From assembly GCA_002499185.1 (NCBI GenBank), contig DAKN01000008.1, forward strand, positions 1-14,612: a stretch of DNA of 14,612 nucleotides, given 5' to 3'. Shown here in pieces: positions 8,468 through 14,507 of the stretch (its first letter is position 1; each line of letters starts with the position of its first letter). Below the pieces are notes generated by a model, which did no database searches, was not told the origin of the DNA, and was given only the letters and a program-made list of their open reading frames with translations. The position numbers and the translations under genes were made by a program. This stretch comes from Candidatus Pacearchaeota archaeon UBA284. GTDB lineage: Archaea; Nanobdellota; Nanobdellia; Pacearchaeales; UBA284.

Positions 8468-9076
8468 ATGAAAAATAATAAAGGATATAGCTTTCTGAGA
8501 GTCTTAGATAAAATAGGGTTATATATATTATCGTTATGGGTATTATTTTTATCAATAATCGTACTAAAATCTGACTTGAAAATAATTAGTGACACAAACA
8601 TTACTTTATGGAAGGTAATAGGAGCAAATCTTGTCCCTTTAATATGTCTAATATTTGGGGTACTTGGAATCATGTATTACTTTTGTTTTGATTACAAATT
8701 CAAAGGTACAATTCAATTACAAATTAAGGCTGAGGAAGTGAAAAATAAGAATTACGAACATTTAACTTTTTTAGTGACATATATAATTCCTCTTTTGAGT
8801 CTGAGCTATAATGGATTAAGATACTGTATTGTTTTATTGATTCTGCTGATTTTTATAGGTGCTCTATATGTTAAAACAAATTTGTTTTACATGAATCCTT
8901 CTCTGGCATTGTTAGGCTTTCATTTGTACGAAGTAAATGGTTATTGTTTAATTGAAGGAGAAAAAAAAGAATACAAAAATCTAATAGTTATTTCAAAAAA
9001 AATAATAATTGTAAATAATGATATTGAATTATTACAACTAGATGATGAAATTTATTACGGGAGGCCAAATGGATAA
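8468..9076 (+). CDS. kwaA: Kiwa anti-phage system membrane protein KwaA
   Basis: This predicted inner-membrane protein has four hydrophobic segments, near residues 16-33, 50-72, 98-114 and 117-135, and a cytoplasmic C-terminal tail of about 65 residues. Size (202 aa), topology and position directly before a DUF4868 gene fit KwaA. In the two-gene Kiwa system KwaA is reported to sense phage at the membrane and act with KwaB. ATG 8468 is chosen because AAGG (8457-8460) lies 7 nt upstream; a longer frame from TTG 8432 has no such site. The stop overlaps the kwaB start by 8 nt. The preceding 61-nt gap shows no convincing terminator or promoter, so read-through from the restriction operon is possible. 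The family call rests largely on the partner gene. Confidence 0.72.
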   Translation: MKNNKGYSFLRVLDKIGLYILSLWVLFLSIIVLKSDLKIISDTNITLWKVIGANLVPLICLIFGVLGIMYYFCFDYKFKGTIQLQIKAEEVKNKNYEHLTFLVTYIIPLLSLSYNGLRYCIVLLILLIFIGALYVKTNLFYMNPSLALLGFHLYEVNGYCLIEGEKKEYKNLIVISKKIIIVNNDIELLQLDDEIYYGRPNG

Positions 9077-10007
9077 TCTTAAGAACAAAATGACTGAAAT
9101 TCTAAAGAATAAAAACACATCAATAGTCATATATTTTAAATTAAATAATAAAGAAATAGTTTTTGCTGACATAAATAAAAATGTCCTGCCGGAAATAATG
9201 ATATCTTACAGAAACGAAATCAACAGGAGTATTGTGGATAATTCAGAAATTACTTTATGCAAATTGTCATTGGCAGATAGCCGAAATAATGTTTTATACG
9301 AGTATGATTTTACTGAAAAATCTGAGCCATTCGTTGATTTTGAAACGATGATCAAAAAAGGATCGAAAATAGATATATTTAGTTTCTCAGACAATAAATT
9401 AAGTGACATAAATGCAATCATAGCAAAAATCCATAATAGTGAAAATCAGATGTATTTTTATTCTAAAATATATTCTTTGAATATTGTTAAAAGAAGTAAA
9501 TTCTTGAAATTAATCAATTCCGCTAATGGATTTAACAAATTTGATGAAGAATTGATATTATTGACTGGAAAATTTGACTTTTTCAGAATAGACAAATTGA
9601 ATTATGTAAAAAATCTAGAAGTACTGGAGAAAAATTACAATTTTCATTCTGTTATAAAAGAAAGGACAAGCAGGGACTTCAAAACAATCATAGACAAGCA
9701 TCTTTTAGTAGATGATGAGATATTGTCAATATATTTGAATAAGACCATTTCCAGATCGCGTAAATTCATTAAAATGATAAATTCTTCAAAAGTGATAAAA
9801 AATAATATTTCAAACGAAAATATTATTAATTTTATACAGAACAATCAAAAATTAAAATCTAAATTAAAAATCAGTGAAAAAGAGAAAAAGATTGAATTGC
9901 AAAGTGACAAAAGCTGTGAGTTTTTCATCAAATTATTAGATGACGACTTTTTAAAATCTACTTTAACAAATGAAGAGTATGATGCAATAGATAAAAATAA
10001 TATGTAA
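9069..10007 (+). CDS. kwaB: Kiwa anti-phage system protein KwaB (DUF4868 family)
   Basis: This 312-aa soluble protein shows features I recall from DUF4868. Residues about 125-205 include YFYSKIYSLNIVKR, then KFDFFRID and NYVKNLEVLEKNYNF. The C-terminus at about 285-308 reads FFIKLLDDDFLKSTLTNEEYD. Length is close to that of known KwaB (about 315 aa). DUF4868 proteins of Kiwa are reported to bind DNA and block phage DNA functions after KwaA signals infection. ATG 9069 is preceded by GGGAGG (9059-9064). A longer frame from ATG 9042 would lie deeper in kwaA with no Shine-Dalgarno. The 8-nt overlap with kwaA implies coupled translation and balanced amounts. The gene is very rich in A+T, with many AAA, AAT and ATA codons, more so than the mod-res genes. 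Confidence 0.82.
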   Translation: MDNLKNKMTEILKNKNTSIVIYFKLNNKEIVFADINKNVLPEIMISYRNEINRSIVDNSEITLCKLSLADSRNNVLYEYDFTEKSEPFVDFETMIKKGSKIDIFSFSDNKLSDINAIIAKIHNSENQMYFYSKIYSLNIVKRSKFLKLINSANGFNKFDEELILLTGKFDFFRIDKLNYVKNLEVLEKNYNFHSVIKERTSRDFKTIIDKHLLVDDEILSIYLNKTISRSRKFIKMINSSKVIKNNISNENIINFIQNNQKLKSKLKISEKEKKIELQSDKSCEFFIKLLDDDFLKSTLTNEEYDAIDKNNM

Positions 10008-10103
10008 GAAAGGTAGGTATAAGCGAGGGTATATATTAAGTTAGGGGACGGTGCAAGACATCTTGACAATTAAGACCTCACTAATCGCGAGTCAGTGACC
10101 GAA

Positions 10104-10139
10104 TGGGACGGTGATTGTGAACTTAAAAAGTCAGCTCAA
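10104..10139 (+). repeat. Short interspersed repeat upstream of the kinase (direct mate at 12471-12507)
   Basis: The stretch TGGGACGGTG ... AAAGTCAGCTCAA aligns with 12471-12507 in the same orientation, with four mismatches and one 1-nt indel. A partial relative, GGGGACGGTGCAAGACA, starts near 10044. The GGGGACGGTG core recalls REP-like elements near small IS200-type transposases in various genomes (from memory). No transposase is present here. Confidence 0.65.
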
Positions 10140-10159
10140 TTCGGATGAAGAAAATGATG

Positions 10160-10187
10160 TTGATTTTTGGATGTTTCGGGATATAAT
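10160..10187 (+). promoter_or_regulatory. Candidate promoter for the small ORF and kinase gene
   Basis: TTGATT (10160-10165), a 16-nt spacer and a perfect TATAAT (10182-10187) form a plausible housekeeping promoter. Initiation near 10194 would precede the GGAGGAG at 10212 and then the kinase. A second pair, TTGAAA (10345-10350), 17 nt, TATATT (10368-10373), lies just before the kinase. It would start transcription about 10 nt from the ATG and remove part of the Shine-Dalgarno, so it is less attractive. Confidence 0.45.
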
Positions 10188-10221
10188 TATATAAAGGGAT
10201 AGTTATAAACCGGAGGAGTAA

Positions 10222-10365
10222 TTGATAGAGAGTTTTGAAAGAATCAATTCATCAGTAAATTTATTAAAAAATAACAGGGTATATTCAAAGTATTTAACTT
10301 GCGATAAAGTTAAGAAGTCAAAGCGCCTTTCCCCCCTATGCCACTTGAAAAAAATCGTAAAATGA
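10222..10365 (+). CDS. Possible 47-codon ORF with strong ribosome binding site
   Basis: A GGAGGAG (10212-10218) is well placed before TTG 10222, and the frame stays open to TGA 10363-10365, 24 nt before the kinase start. The peptide starts (M/L)IESFERINSSVNLLKN and has a basic second half with two Cys (YLTCDKVKKSKR, PLCHLKK). I recognise no family. The upstream promoter candidate and the strong Shine-Dalgarno argue for expression. The TTG start, short length and repeat-rich surroundings argue for caution. It may be a leader for the kinase, a real small basic protein, or the 5' remnant of a lost gene. Confidence 0.35.
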   Translation: MIESFERINSSVNLLKNNRVYSKYLTCDKVKKSKRLSPLCHLKKIVK

Positions 10366-10389
10366 TATATATTTCTGAAAGAGGTGAAC

Positions 10390-12411
10390 ATGAGACAAAT
10401 CGCTATTTTTCTGTCGTCAATGTTTTTAATATTTTCCGCTCTTGGCGGTGAAGTAAAAACAGTTCGTGTGGGCATCACAGATACTCCGCCTCTTGTTTAT
10501 TTTGACGGCGGAAAGGTTGAAGGATTTTTCATTGATATTCTTGAATATATTGCAAAAGAAGAAGAGTGGGAGTTGATTTATACCCAAAAAAGCCTATCTG
10601 AATGCATAGACCTTTTGAAAGAAAGAAAAATAGATTTGATTGCAGATATAGGATATTCGGCGGAGAGGGACAATATAGTAAATTTCAACACAGAAAATGT
10701 TCTAATAACTTGGGCTGCATTCTATGCAAAAAAAGATATAAATATAGTAAATTATAATGACCTTGAAGGAAAAAAAATAGCGGTCGAATCAAATGACTAT
10801 TTCGTGTTCGACAAAAATTTCGGTCTTGAAAAAACTTTAAAGAATTTGGGAATTAAATACGAATTCGTTTATAAAGAGGGATATTCAGATGTTCTTGAGG
10901 CGGTTGCCAAGGGATATGCGGATGTTGGCGTTGCAAACAAAATGTTCGGATCACGAAAAGCACAAAAGTTTTCTCTGTATCCGTCAGAACTTATATTCCT
11001 GCCTGTTTCTCTCAGATATGCATCTGCGCAGACAACTGACAGTTCTTTAATTAAGATTATTGATAAGCACCTTGCAGTTTTGAAAGCAGACAATAAATCT
11101 GTTTATTATATTTCTCTTGAAAAATACATTGAACCGATGAAACCCAGAATACCGCTTTGGCTTGTATTGGTATTTTCGGCGATCAGCATTGCAACTCTCT
11201 TATGCCTTTTGCTTTTATATCTCAAATACAGAACAAATATCAATAAGGAGAAACAAAAACTAGAATCCGAGGAGTCAAGCCACCAGTATACAAAACTGGC
11301 CCTCTCTAACCTGAATAAAGCCATGTATGAGATACTTGACGCCTTGCCTGTGGGCATTTTGTGTCTCAACGAGAGCTATAACTTGGAATATTCAAACAGA
11401 TATGCAGAAAATATTCTCTTTGAGAACAATGAGAAAAAAAATGTCAAAGACCTTGATTTTGAAGATGAAGACGGAAATATTACAGACAGACTGTATCCAT
11501 TCAAATACATAAAGAATGGAACTCATTCATTCCATGCAAAAAGTTTTGTTCTTTCCAGAAACGAAAGCAAAAAGGATGTTTTAATAGGAGGGATGGAATT
11601 TTACGACCCTGCAAAGAAAAGAAAATTCGGACTTTTTTCAGTGGAAGACATTACTGATTTGAAAAAGCTCGAAAAAGAAAAAAGATCCATGGAGGACAAA
11701 TTGGTGCAGTCGCAGAAGTATGAAGCTATGGGACAGCTTGTCGGAGGAATAGCGCATGATTTCAATAATATTCTCACGATTATTCAAACAAACGCTGAGT
11801 ATGCCGAAATAATTGCTCCGGAATTAAAAGAGCAGACGCAGAACATAATTGATGCGACTTCAATGGGAGCCAATCTTGCTGTTCAACTTCTGTGTTTCGG
11901 AAAAAAGCAGCCATATGTTGTTGAGTTGTTGGATTTGAACAAAATAGTTGATGAATTTCTAAATCCAATCAGAAGAGTTATAAAAAGAGAAATAAAAATT
12001 GAGCATAATTTCGACAAGAAGACTCCTGCAATTAAAGGAGATTTTACGACTATAAGACAGATACTTTTGAATTTGATTATCAATGCGAGAGAAGCAATAG
12101 GAGATAAACCCGGAATCATAGAAATTGAAACATTTATCAGAAAAATAACCGAGAGGAAAAGTTTTTCAGTTGGTTCTTCTGAACCCGGAGGTTATTCTTG
12201 TGTTTCCGTAAAAGACAGCGGTACCGGATTGGACTTAAATCTTATTAACAAAATTTACGAATCTTCCTTTACTTCAAAAGAGAAAGGAAACGGTCTGGGG
12301 CTGTGGATTGTCAAGAATGCCGTCTTAAGAGAATCCGGATTCATTGATGTTGAATCGCAGAGCGGCAAAGGAGCTAAATTTACAGTTTGTTTTCCTTCAG
12401 TAATCATTTGA
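10390..12411 (+). CDS. Sensor histidine kinase with extracytoplasmic solute-binding domain
   Basis: This predicted inner-membrane kinase senses a periplasmic ligand and autophosphorylates. Residues 1-20 are a signal peptide or first membrane anchor (IAIFLSSMFLIFSALGG). About 22-245 form a family 3 solute-binding (SBP_bac_3/PBPb) domain (VRVGITDTPPLVYFDGG at its start). A membrane helix spans about 254-277, followed by a PAS-like stretch from about 308. The dimerisation domain carries the H-box GGIAHDFNN with His456. ATPase boxes follow: N-box NLIINAREAIG (N565), G1 DSGTG (609-613) and G2 GNGLGL (633-638). All key residues are intact. ATG 10390 follows a near-perfect AGAGGTGA (10380-10387); a GTG at 10384 lies inside that site and is unlikely. 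No response regulator gene or receiver domain is in the window, so it is an orphan. Its fold and neighbourhood suggest amino-acid-like ligands, but the ligand is unknown. Confidence 0.93.
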   Translation: MRQIAIFLSSMFLIFSALGGEVKTVRVGITDTPPLVYFDGGKVEGFFIDILEYIAKEEEWELIYTQKSLSECIDLLKERKIDLIADIGYSAERDNIVNFNTENVLITWAAFYAKKDINIVNYNDLEGKKIAVESNDYFVFDKNFGLEKTLKNLGIKYEFVYKEGYSDVLEAVAKGYADVGVANKMFGSRKAQKFSLYPSELIFLPVSLRYASAQTTDSSLIKIIDKHLAVLKADNKSVYYISLEKYIEPMKPRIPLWLVLVFSAISIATLLCLLLLYLKYRTNINKEKQKLESEESSHQYTKLALSNLNKAMYEILDALPVGILCLNESYNLEYSNRYAENILFENNEKKNVKDLDFEDEDGNITDRLYPFKYIKNGTHSFHAKSFVLSRNESKKDVLIGGMEFYDPAKKRKFGLFSVEDITDLKKLEKEKRSMEDKLVQSQKYEAMGQLVGGIAHDFNNILTIIQTNAEYAEIIAPELKEQTQNIIDATSMGANLAVQLLCFGKKQPYVVELLDLNKIVDEFLNPIRRVIKREIKIEHNFDKKTPAIKGDFTTIRQILLNLIINAREAIGDKPGIIEIETFIRKITERKSFSVGSSEPGGYSCVSVKDSGTGLDLNLINKIYESSFTSKEKGNGLGLWIVKNAVLRESGFIDVESQSGKGAKFTVCFPSVII

Positions 12412-12470
12412 AAAAATCTTTTGAATATTCAGAGAAACACTGCGAAGAAAAAATGGGGAAAATGGGAAAA

Positions 12471-12507
12471 TGGGGACGGTGCTTGTAAACTTGTAAAGTC
12501 AGCTCAA
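12471..12507 (+). repeat. Short interspersed repeat downstream of the kinase
   Basis: TGGGGACGGTGCTTG ... AAAGTCAGCTCAA is the direct mate of 10104-10139, so the kinase gene is bracketed by the pair 2367 bp apart. The 59 nt between the kinase stop and this repeat contain no stable hairpin followed by a T-run. Confidence 0.65.
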
Positions 12508-12511
12508 AAAG

Positions 12512-12666
12512 ACGCTATGCGCCGTGTGCCATGTGCAAGACAAATACAAGAACAAAACAGTTAATAGTTGATGGTTTATAGTTGATAATTGAAGGCGAAG
12601 ACGCCACCATACGCCATGCGCCATGAGCCATGAGCCGGGGGCCATGGGCCTTGAGCCGGGAGCAAA
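12512..12666 (+). repeat. Mosaic 7-bp-period tandem repeat tract
   Basis: Read in steps of seven from 12512, the tract gives ACGCTAT GCGCCGT, GTGCCAT GTGCAAG, three linker units, TTAATAG TTGATGG, TTTATAG TTGATAA, TTGAAGG, two linker units, then the GC-rich run (from 12611) ACGCCAT GCGCCAT, GAGCCAT GAGCCGG, GGGCCAT GGGCCTT, GAGCCGG. The two linkers are 21 and 14 nt, so phase is kept to within one register across the tract. It holds the first copy of the 53-bp repeat. A third heptad style, GCTGGTG ACTGGTA, appears at 12696-12730 in another phase. Short heptad repeats are known from cyanobacterial STRR elements; no relationship is claimed. Confidence 0.8.
12535..12587 (+). repeat. 53-bp perfect direct repeat, copy 1 (left of abiE)
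   Basis: This copy is identical over 53 bp to 14537-14589, as checked base by base. It starts GCAAGACAAATACAAG and ends TTTATAGTTGATA. The two copies start 2002 bp apart in the same orientation and enclose the whole abiE module, so homologous recombination between them could delete or circularise it. Confidence 0.9.
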
Positions 12667-12695
12667 GAAAACAAAATCAAAAACAAAAGAGTAAA

Positions 12696-12730
12696 CTAGT
12701 ATGCTGGTGACTGGTATGCTTGTAAGCTGG
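12696..12730 (+). repeat. Second-style heptad repeat, CTGGT type
   Basis: Five successive 7-bp units, CTAGTAT GCTGGTG, ACTGGTA TGCTTGT and AAGCTGG, share a CTGGT core. Related sequence (CGCTGGT GAGCTGG) recurs at about 12811-12824 on the far side of the 46-bp inverted repeat. No coding potential is seen, and its function is unknown. Confidence 0.6.
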
Positions 12731-12752
12731 TCAAAATGCGAAACAAAAGACC

Positions 12753-12798
12753 GATGAGAAGTATAGAGATTGCTTCTTCGAGGACTCATCGCAATGAC
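12753..12798 (-). repeat. Interspersed repeat, copy B (inverted mate of 1-46)
   Basis: The reverse complement of this segment matches 1-46 at 43 of 46 positions. Differences are one transition near the 5' third and two changes in the loop-proximal TTGCTTC arm, which weaken the inner hairpin here. With copy A it forms long inverted ends around the restriction, Kiwa and kinase genes. No transposase gene lies between them. Confidence 0.8.
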
Positions 12799-12859
12799 GG
12801 ACGATTAGTACGCTGGTGAGCTGGGGAAATTATGGGTTAAAAGAAAACAAAAAATACTC

Positions 12860-12887
12860 TTGACAATGCGTATAAAACATATATACT
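12860..12887 (+). promoter_or_regulatory. Consensus-like promoter of the abiE operon
   Basis: A perfect TTGACA (12860-12865), a 16-nt spacer and TATACT (12882-12887) make this the strongest promoter in the window. Initiation near 12894 gives a leader of about 29 nt before abiEi ATG 12923. The -35 includes the TTG codon at 12860 that would extend the abiEi frame, so that upstream start would be untranscribed. Confidence 0.7.
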
Positions 12888-12914
12888 TATTGAAATGTAT
12901 TAATGATTTATACG
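12869..12914 (+). promoter_or_regulatory. Candidate AbiEi operator: 46-bp imperfect palindrome over the abiE promoter
   Basis: The 18-bp half-sites 12869-12886 and 12897-12914 are symmetric around a 10-bp centre. CGTATAAA pairs with TTTATACG at the ends (8 of 8), then CAT with ATG, then ATAC with GTAT, giving 15 of 18 matched positions. It covers the -10 box, the expected transcription start and the edge of the Shine-Dalgarno. AbiEi antitoxins studied elsewhere repress their own operon by binding inverted repeats in the promoter, so this is the expected operator. Binding itself is inferred. Confidence 0.65.
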
Positions 12915-12922
12915 GAGATGAA

Positions 12923-13525
12923 ATGAGCCTAAAATCAAATGAACTCATATCCTTTATTAAAAAAAGTGGAGGTATAGCCAAATTTTCAGCTATTTTAAAA
13001 GCGGGTTTTCATCCGGATTCATTGAATAATCTGATGAAACAAAACAAAATTACAAAAATCTCGAGAGGGCTGTATATGTGGGCTGGTCAAGATTTCAAAG
13101 AAAACCCTGACTTCGTTATTTCTTCACTTCAGGCGCCGAAAGGTGTGATTTGTTTGCTATCGGCTCTTTCTTTTCATGAGGTCACTGTTGAAATTCCGAA
13201 GTATGTCGAAATTGCAATACCTAAGGGAACTCATGCATATAAAATAGATTATCCACCTGTAACAATTTATCATTTTGATTATAAAGCTTGGGAAAGCGGT
13301 ATAGAGGAATATAAAATAGACGGCCACAAAATAAAAATTTATAATCTTGCAAAAACAATAGCTGATTGTTATAAATTTCGCAATAGAATAGGAATGAATG
13401 TGATTCGCGAGGCACTTAAAACATCACTGAAAGAAAAAAAGGTGAAACCAAAAGAGATAATGAAGTATGCAAAAGTCTGCCGTGTTGAAAATGGCATAAG
13501 ACCTATTCTGGAGGCAATTCTTTGA
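12923..13525 (+). CDS. abiEi: AbiEi antitoxin, type IV toxin-antitoxin transcriptional repressor
   Basis: The antitoxin of the AbiE bacteriostatic phage-exclusion system opposes AbiEii without binding it and represses the operon. The N-terminal 60 residues form a winged helix-turn-helix (FIKKSGGIAKFSAILKAGF, then the wing KITKISRGLYMWAG). The rest matches the AbiEi C-terminal domain, with VICLLSALSFHEV, VEIAIPKGTHAYKI and the conserved IYNLAKTIADCYKFRNRIG. ATG 12923 (200 aa) is preferred because GGAG (12914-12917) lies 5 nt upstream and the promoter ends before it. Upstream in-frame TTG 12860 and ATG 12866 fall inside the promoter. The 3' end overlaps abiEii as TTGA and contains that gene's Shine-Dalgarno. 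No truncation is seen. Confidence 0.9.
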   Translation: MSLKSNELISFIKKSGGIAKFSAILKAGFHPDSLNNLMKQNKITKISRGLYMWAGQDFKENPDFVISSLQAPKGVICLLSALSFHEVTVEIPKYVEIAIPKGTHAYKIDYPPVTIYHFDYKAWESGIEEYKIDGHKIKIYNLAKTIADCYKFRNRIGMNVIREALKTSLKEKKVKPKEIMKYAKVCRVENGIRPILEAIL

Positions 13526-14436
13526 AAAAGAATATAAGTAATTTATCGTCGTCTGTTAAAGCTCGGCTTTTAAATAAAGCTAAAGAGGAAAACAGGCCGT
13601 TCTTAGAAGTACTGCAAAATTTCGGAATGGAGAGATTTATCTATAGATTAAGCTGTTCCAAGCACAGAGATAAATTGATCCTCAAAGGCGCACTGATGTT
13701 TAATGTTTGGCAAATTGCTGAACGCAGAACGACTCTTGATCTGGATTTTTCGGGGAATTTTGATAATCATGTAAAGACTGTAGAGAATATCATAAAGGAT
13801 GCCTGCAATGAACCGGTAATTTCTGACAGCTTGATTTTTGACTCTGAATCGGTAATCGGGAGAAAAATAAATGAAGAAAGTGAATATGAAGGTGTGCGCG
13901 TAAAGTTCAAAGCATATCTTGACCGTTCGCGAATTCCTATGCAAGTAGATGTAGGCTTTGGCGATACAATATATCCAAAACCGAGAATAATAAAATATCC
14001 GATTATTCTGGATTTTCCTGCACCGAAAATCAAGGGCTATCCGCCTGAAAGTCTAGTGGCCGAGAAGTTTGAAGCGATTATCAGACTCGGAAATCTTAAC
14101 AGCAGGATGAAAGACTTCTATGATATATGGTTAATAATGCACAAATTCAATTTTTCCGGGAAAATTCTCAAGGAGTCATTAAAGAGAACTTTCAATCAAC
14201 GAAAAACTATTTTACCAAAAGAAAGGCCGTTTATTGACGAAGATTTTTACAGATTTGAATCTGAAAGACAAGCGCTTTGGAGAGCTTTTATTAAGAAAGA
14301 AGAAATAGATATTGCACCATTGAATTTACCTGATGTGGTGAAAATGATTGAAGACTTTCTTGGAGAACCTATTAATGCGATCAATAAGAAGAATGAATTT
14401 AATAAGAGGTGGAATGTTAATTGTTTTTGGAAATAA
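13522..14436 (+). CDS. abiEii: AbiEii toxin, nucleotidyltransferase of type IV toxin-antitoxin system
   Basis: This is a predicted nucleotidyltransferase toxin of the DNA polymerase beta fold that arrests growth in response to phage; family members are thought to use GTP or to modify tRNA. Visible elements are KGALMFNVW (55-63), the metal-binding Asp pair in TTLDLDF (D73, D75), a third acidic site in MQVDVGFGD (D143), AEKFEAIIRLG (180-190) and RMKDFYDIW (195-203), corresponding to conserved AbiEii motifs III and IV. The TTG start at 13522 is well supported. GGAGG (13510-13514) sits 7 nt upstream, and TTGA overlaps the abiEi stop, so the pair is co-translated. At 304 aa it is a normal length. 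The catalytic residues are intact, so it should be toxic if unrepressed. Confidence 0.92.
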   Translation: MKKNISNLSSSVKARLLNKAKEENRPFLEVLQNFGMERFIYRLSCSKHRDKLILKGALMFNVWQIAERRTTLDLDFSGNFDNHVKTVENIIKDACNEPVISDSLIFDSESVIGRKINEESEYEGVRVKFKAYLDRSRIPMQVDVGFGDTIYPKPRIIKYPIILDFPAPKIKGYPPESLVAEKFEAIIRLGNLNSRMKDFYDIWLIMHKFNFSGKILKESLKRTFNQRKTILPKERPFIDEDFYRFESERQALWRAFIKKEEIDIAPLNLPDVVKMIEDFLGEPINAINKKNEFNKRWNVNCFWK

Positions 14437-14507
14437 TTTTAGACACGGATGGAGACGATAGGTTTTGCCAATACTTTTAAGCGATACAAGGACGAAGACG
14501 CCACCAT

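Noticed and set aside
9042..9068. Extended kwaB start at ATG 9042
   Set aside because: It lacks a ribosome site and lies deeper in kwaA; ATG 9069 has GGGAGG just upstream.
12412..12440. Intrinsic terminator after the kinase
   Set aside because: The A/T-rich TTTGAAAAAATC...TTTTGAA stretch does not form a stable stem and has no GC-rich hairpin followed by a T-run.
12512..12666. Possible CRISPR-like array
   Set aside because: The units are 7 bp in direct tandem without spacers, and no cas gene is present.
1..12798. Composite transposon or insertion sequence defined by the 46-bp inverted repeats
   Set aside because: No transposase or integrase is encoded between them and no target duplication can be seen at the window edge, so only an interspersed repeat is annotated.
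12860..12922. Extended abiEi N-terminus from TTG 12860 or ATG 12866
   Set aside because: Both codons lie inside the consensus promoter; ATG 12923 has a well-spaced GGAG and gives the usual AbiEi length.
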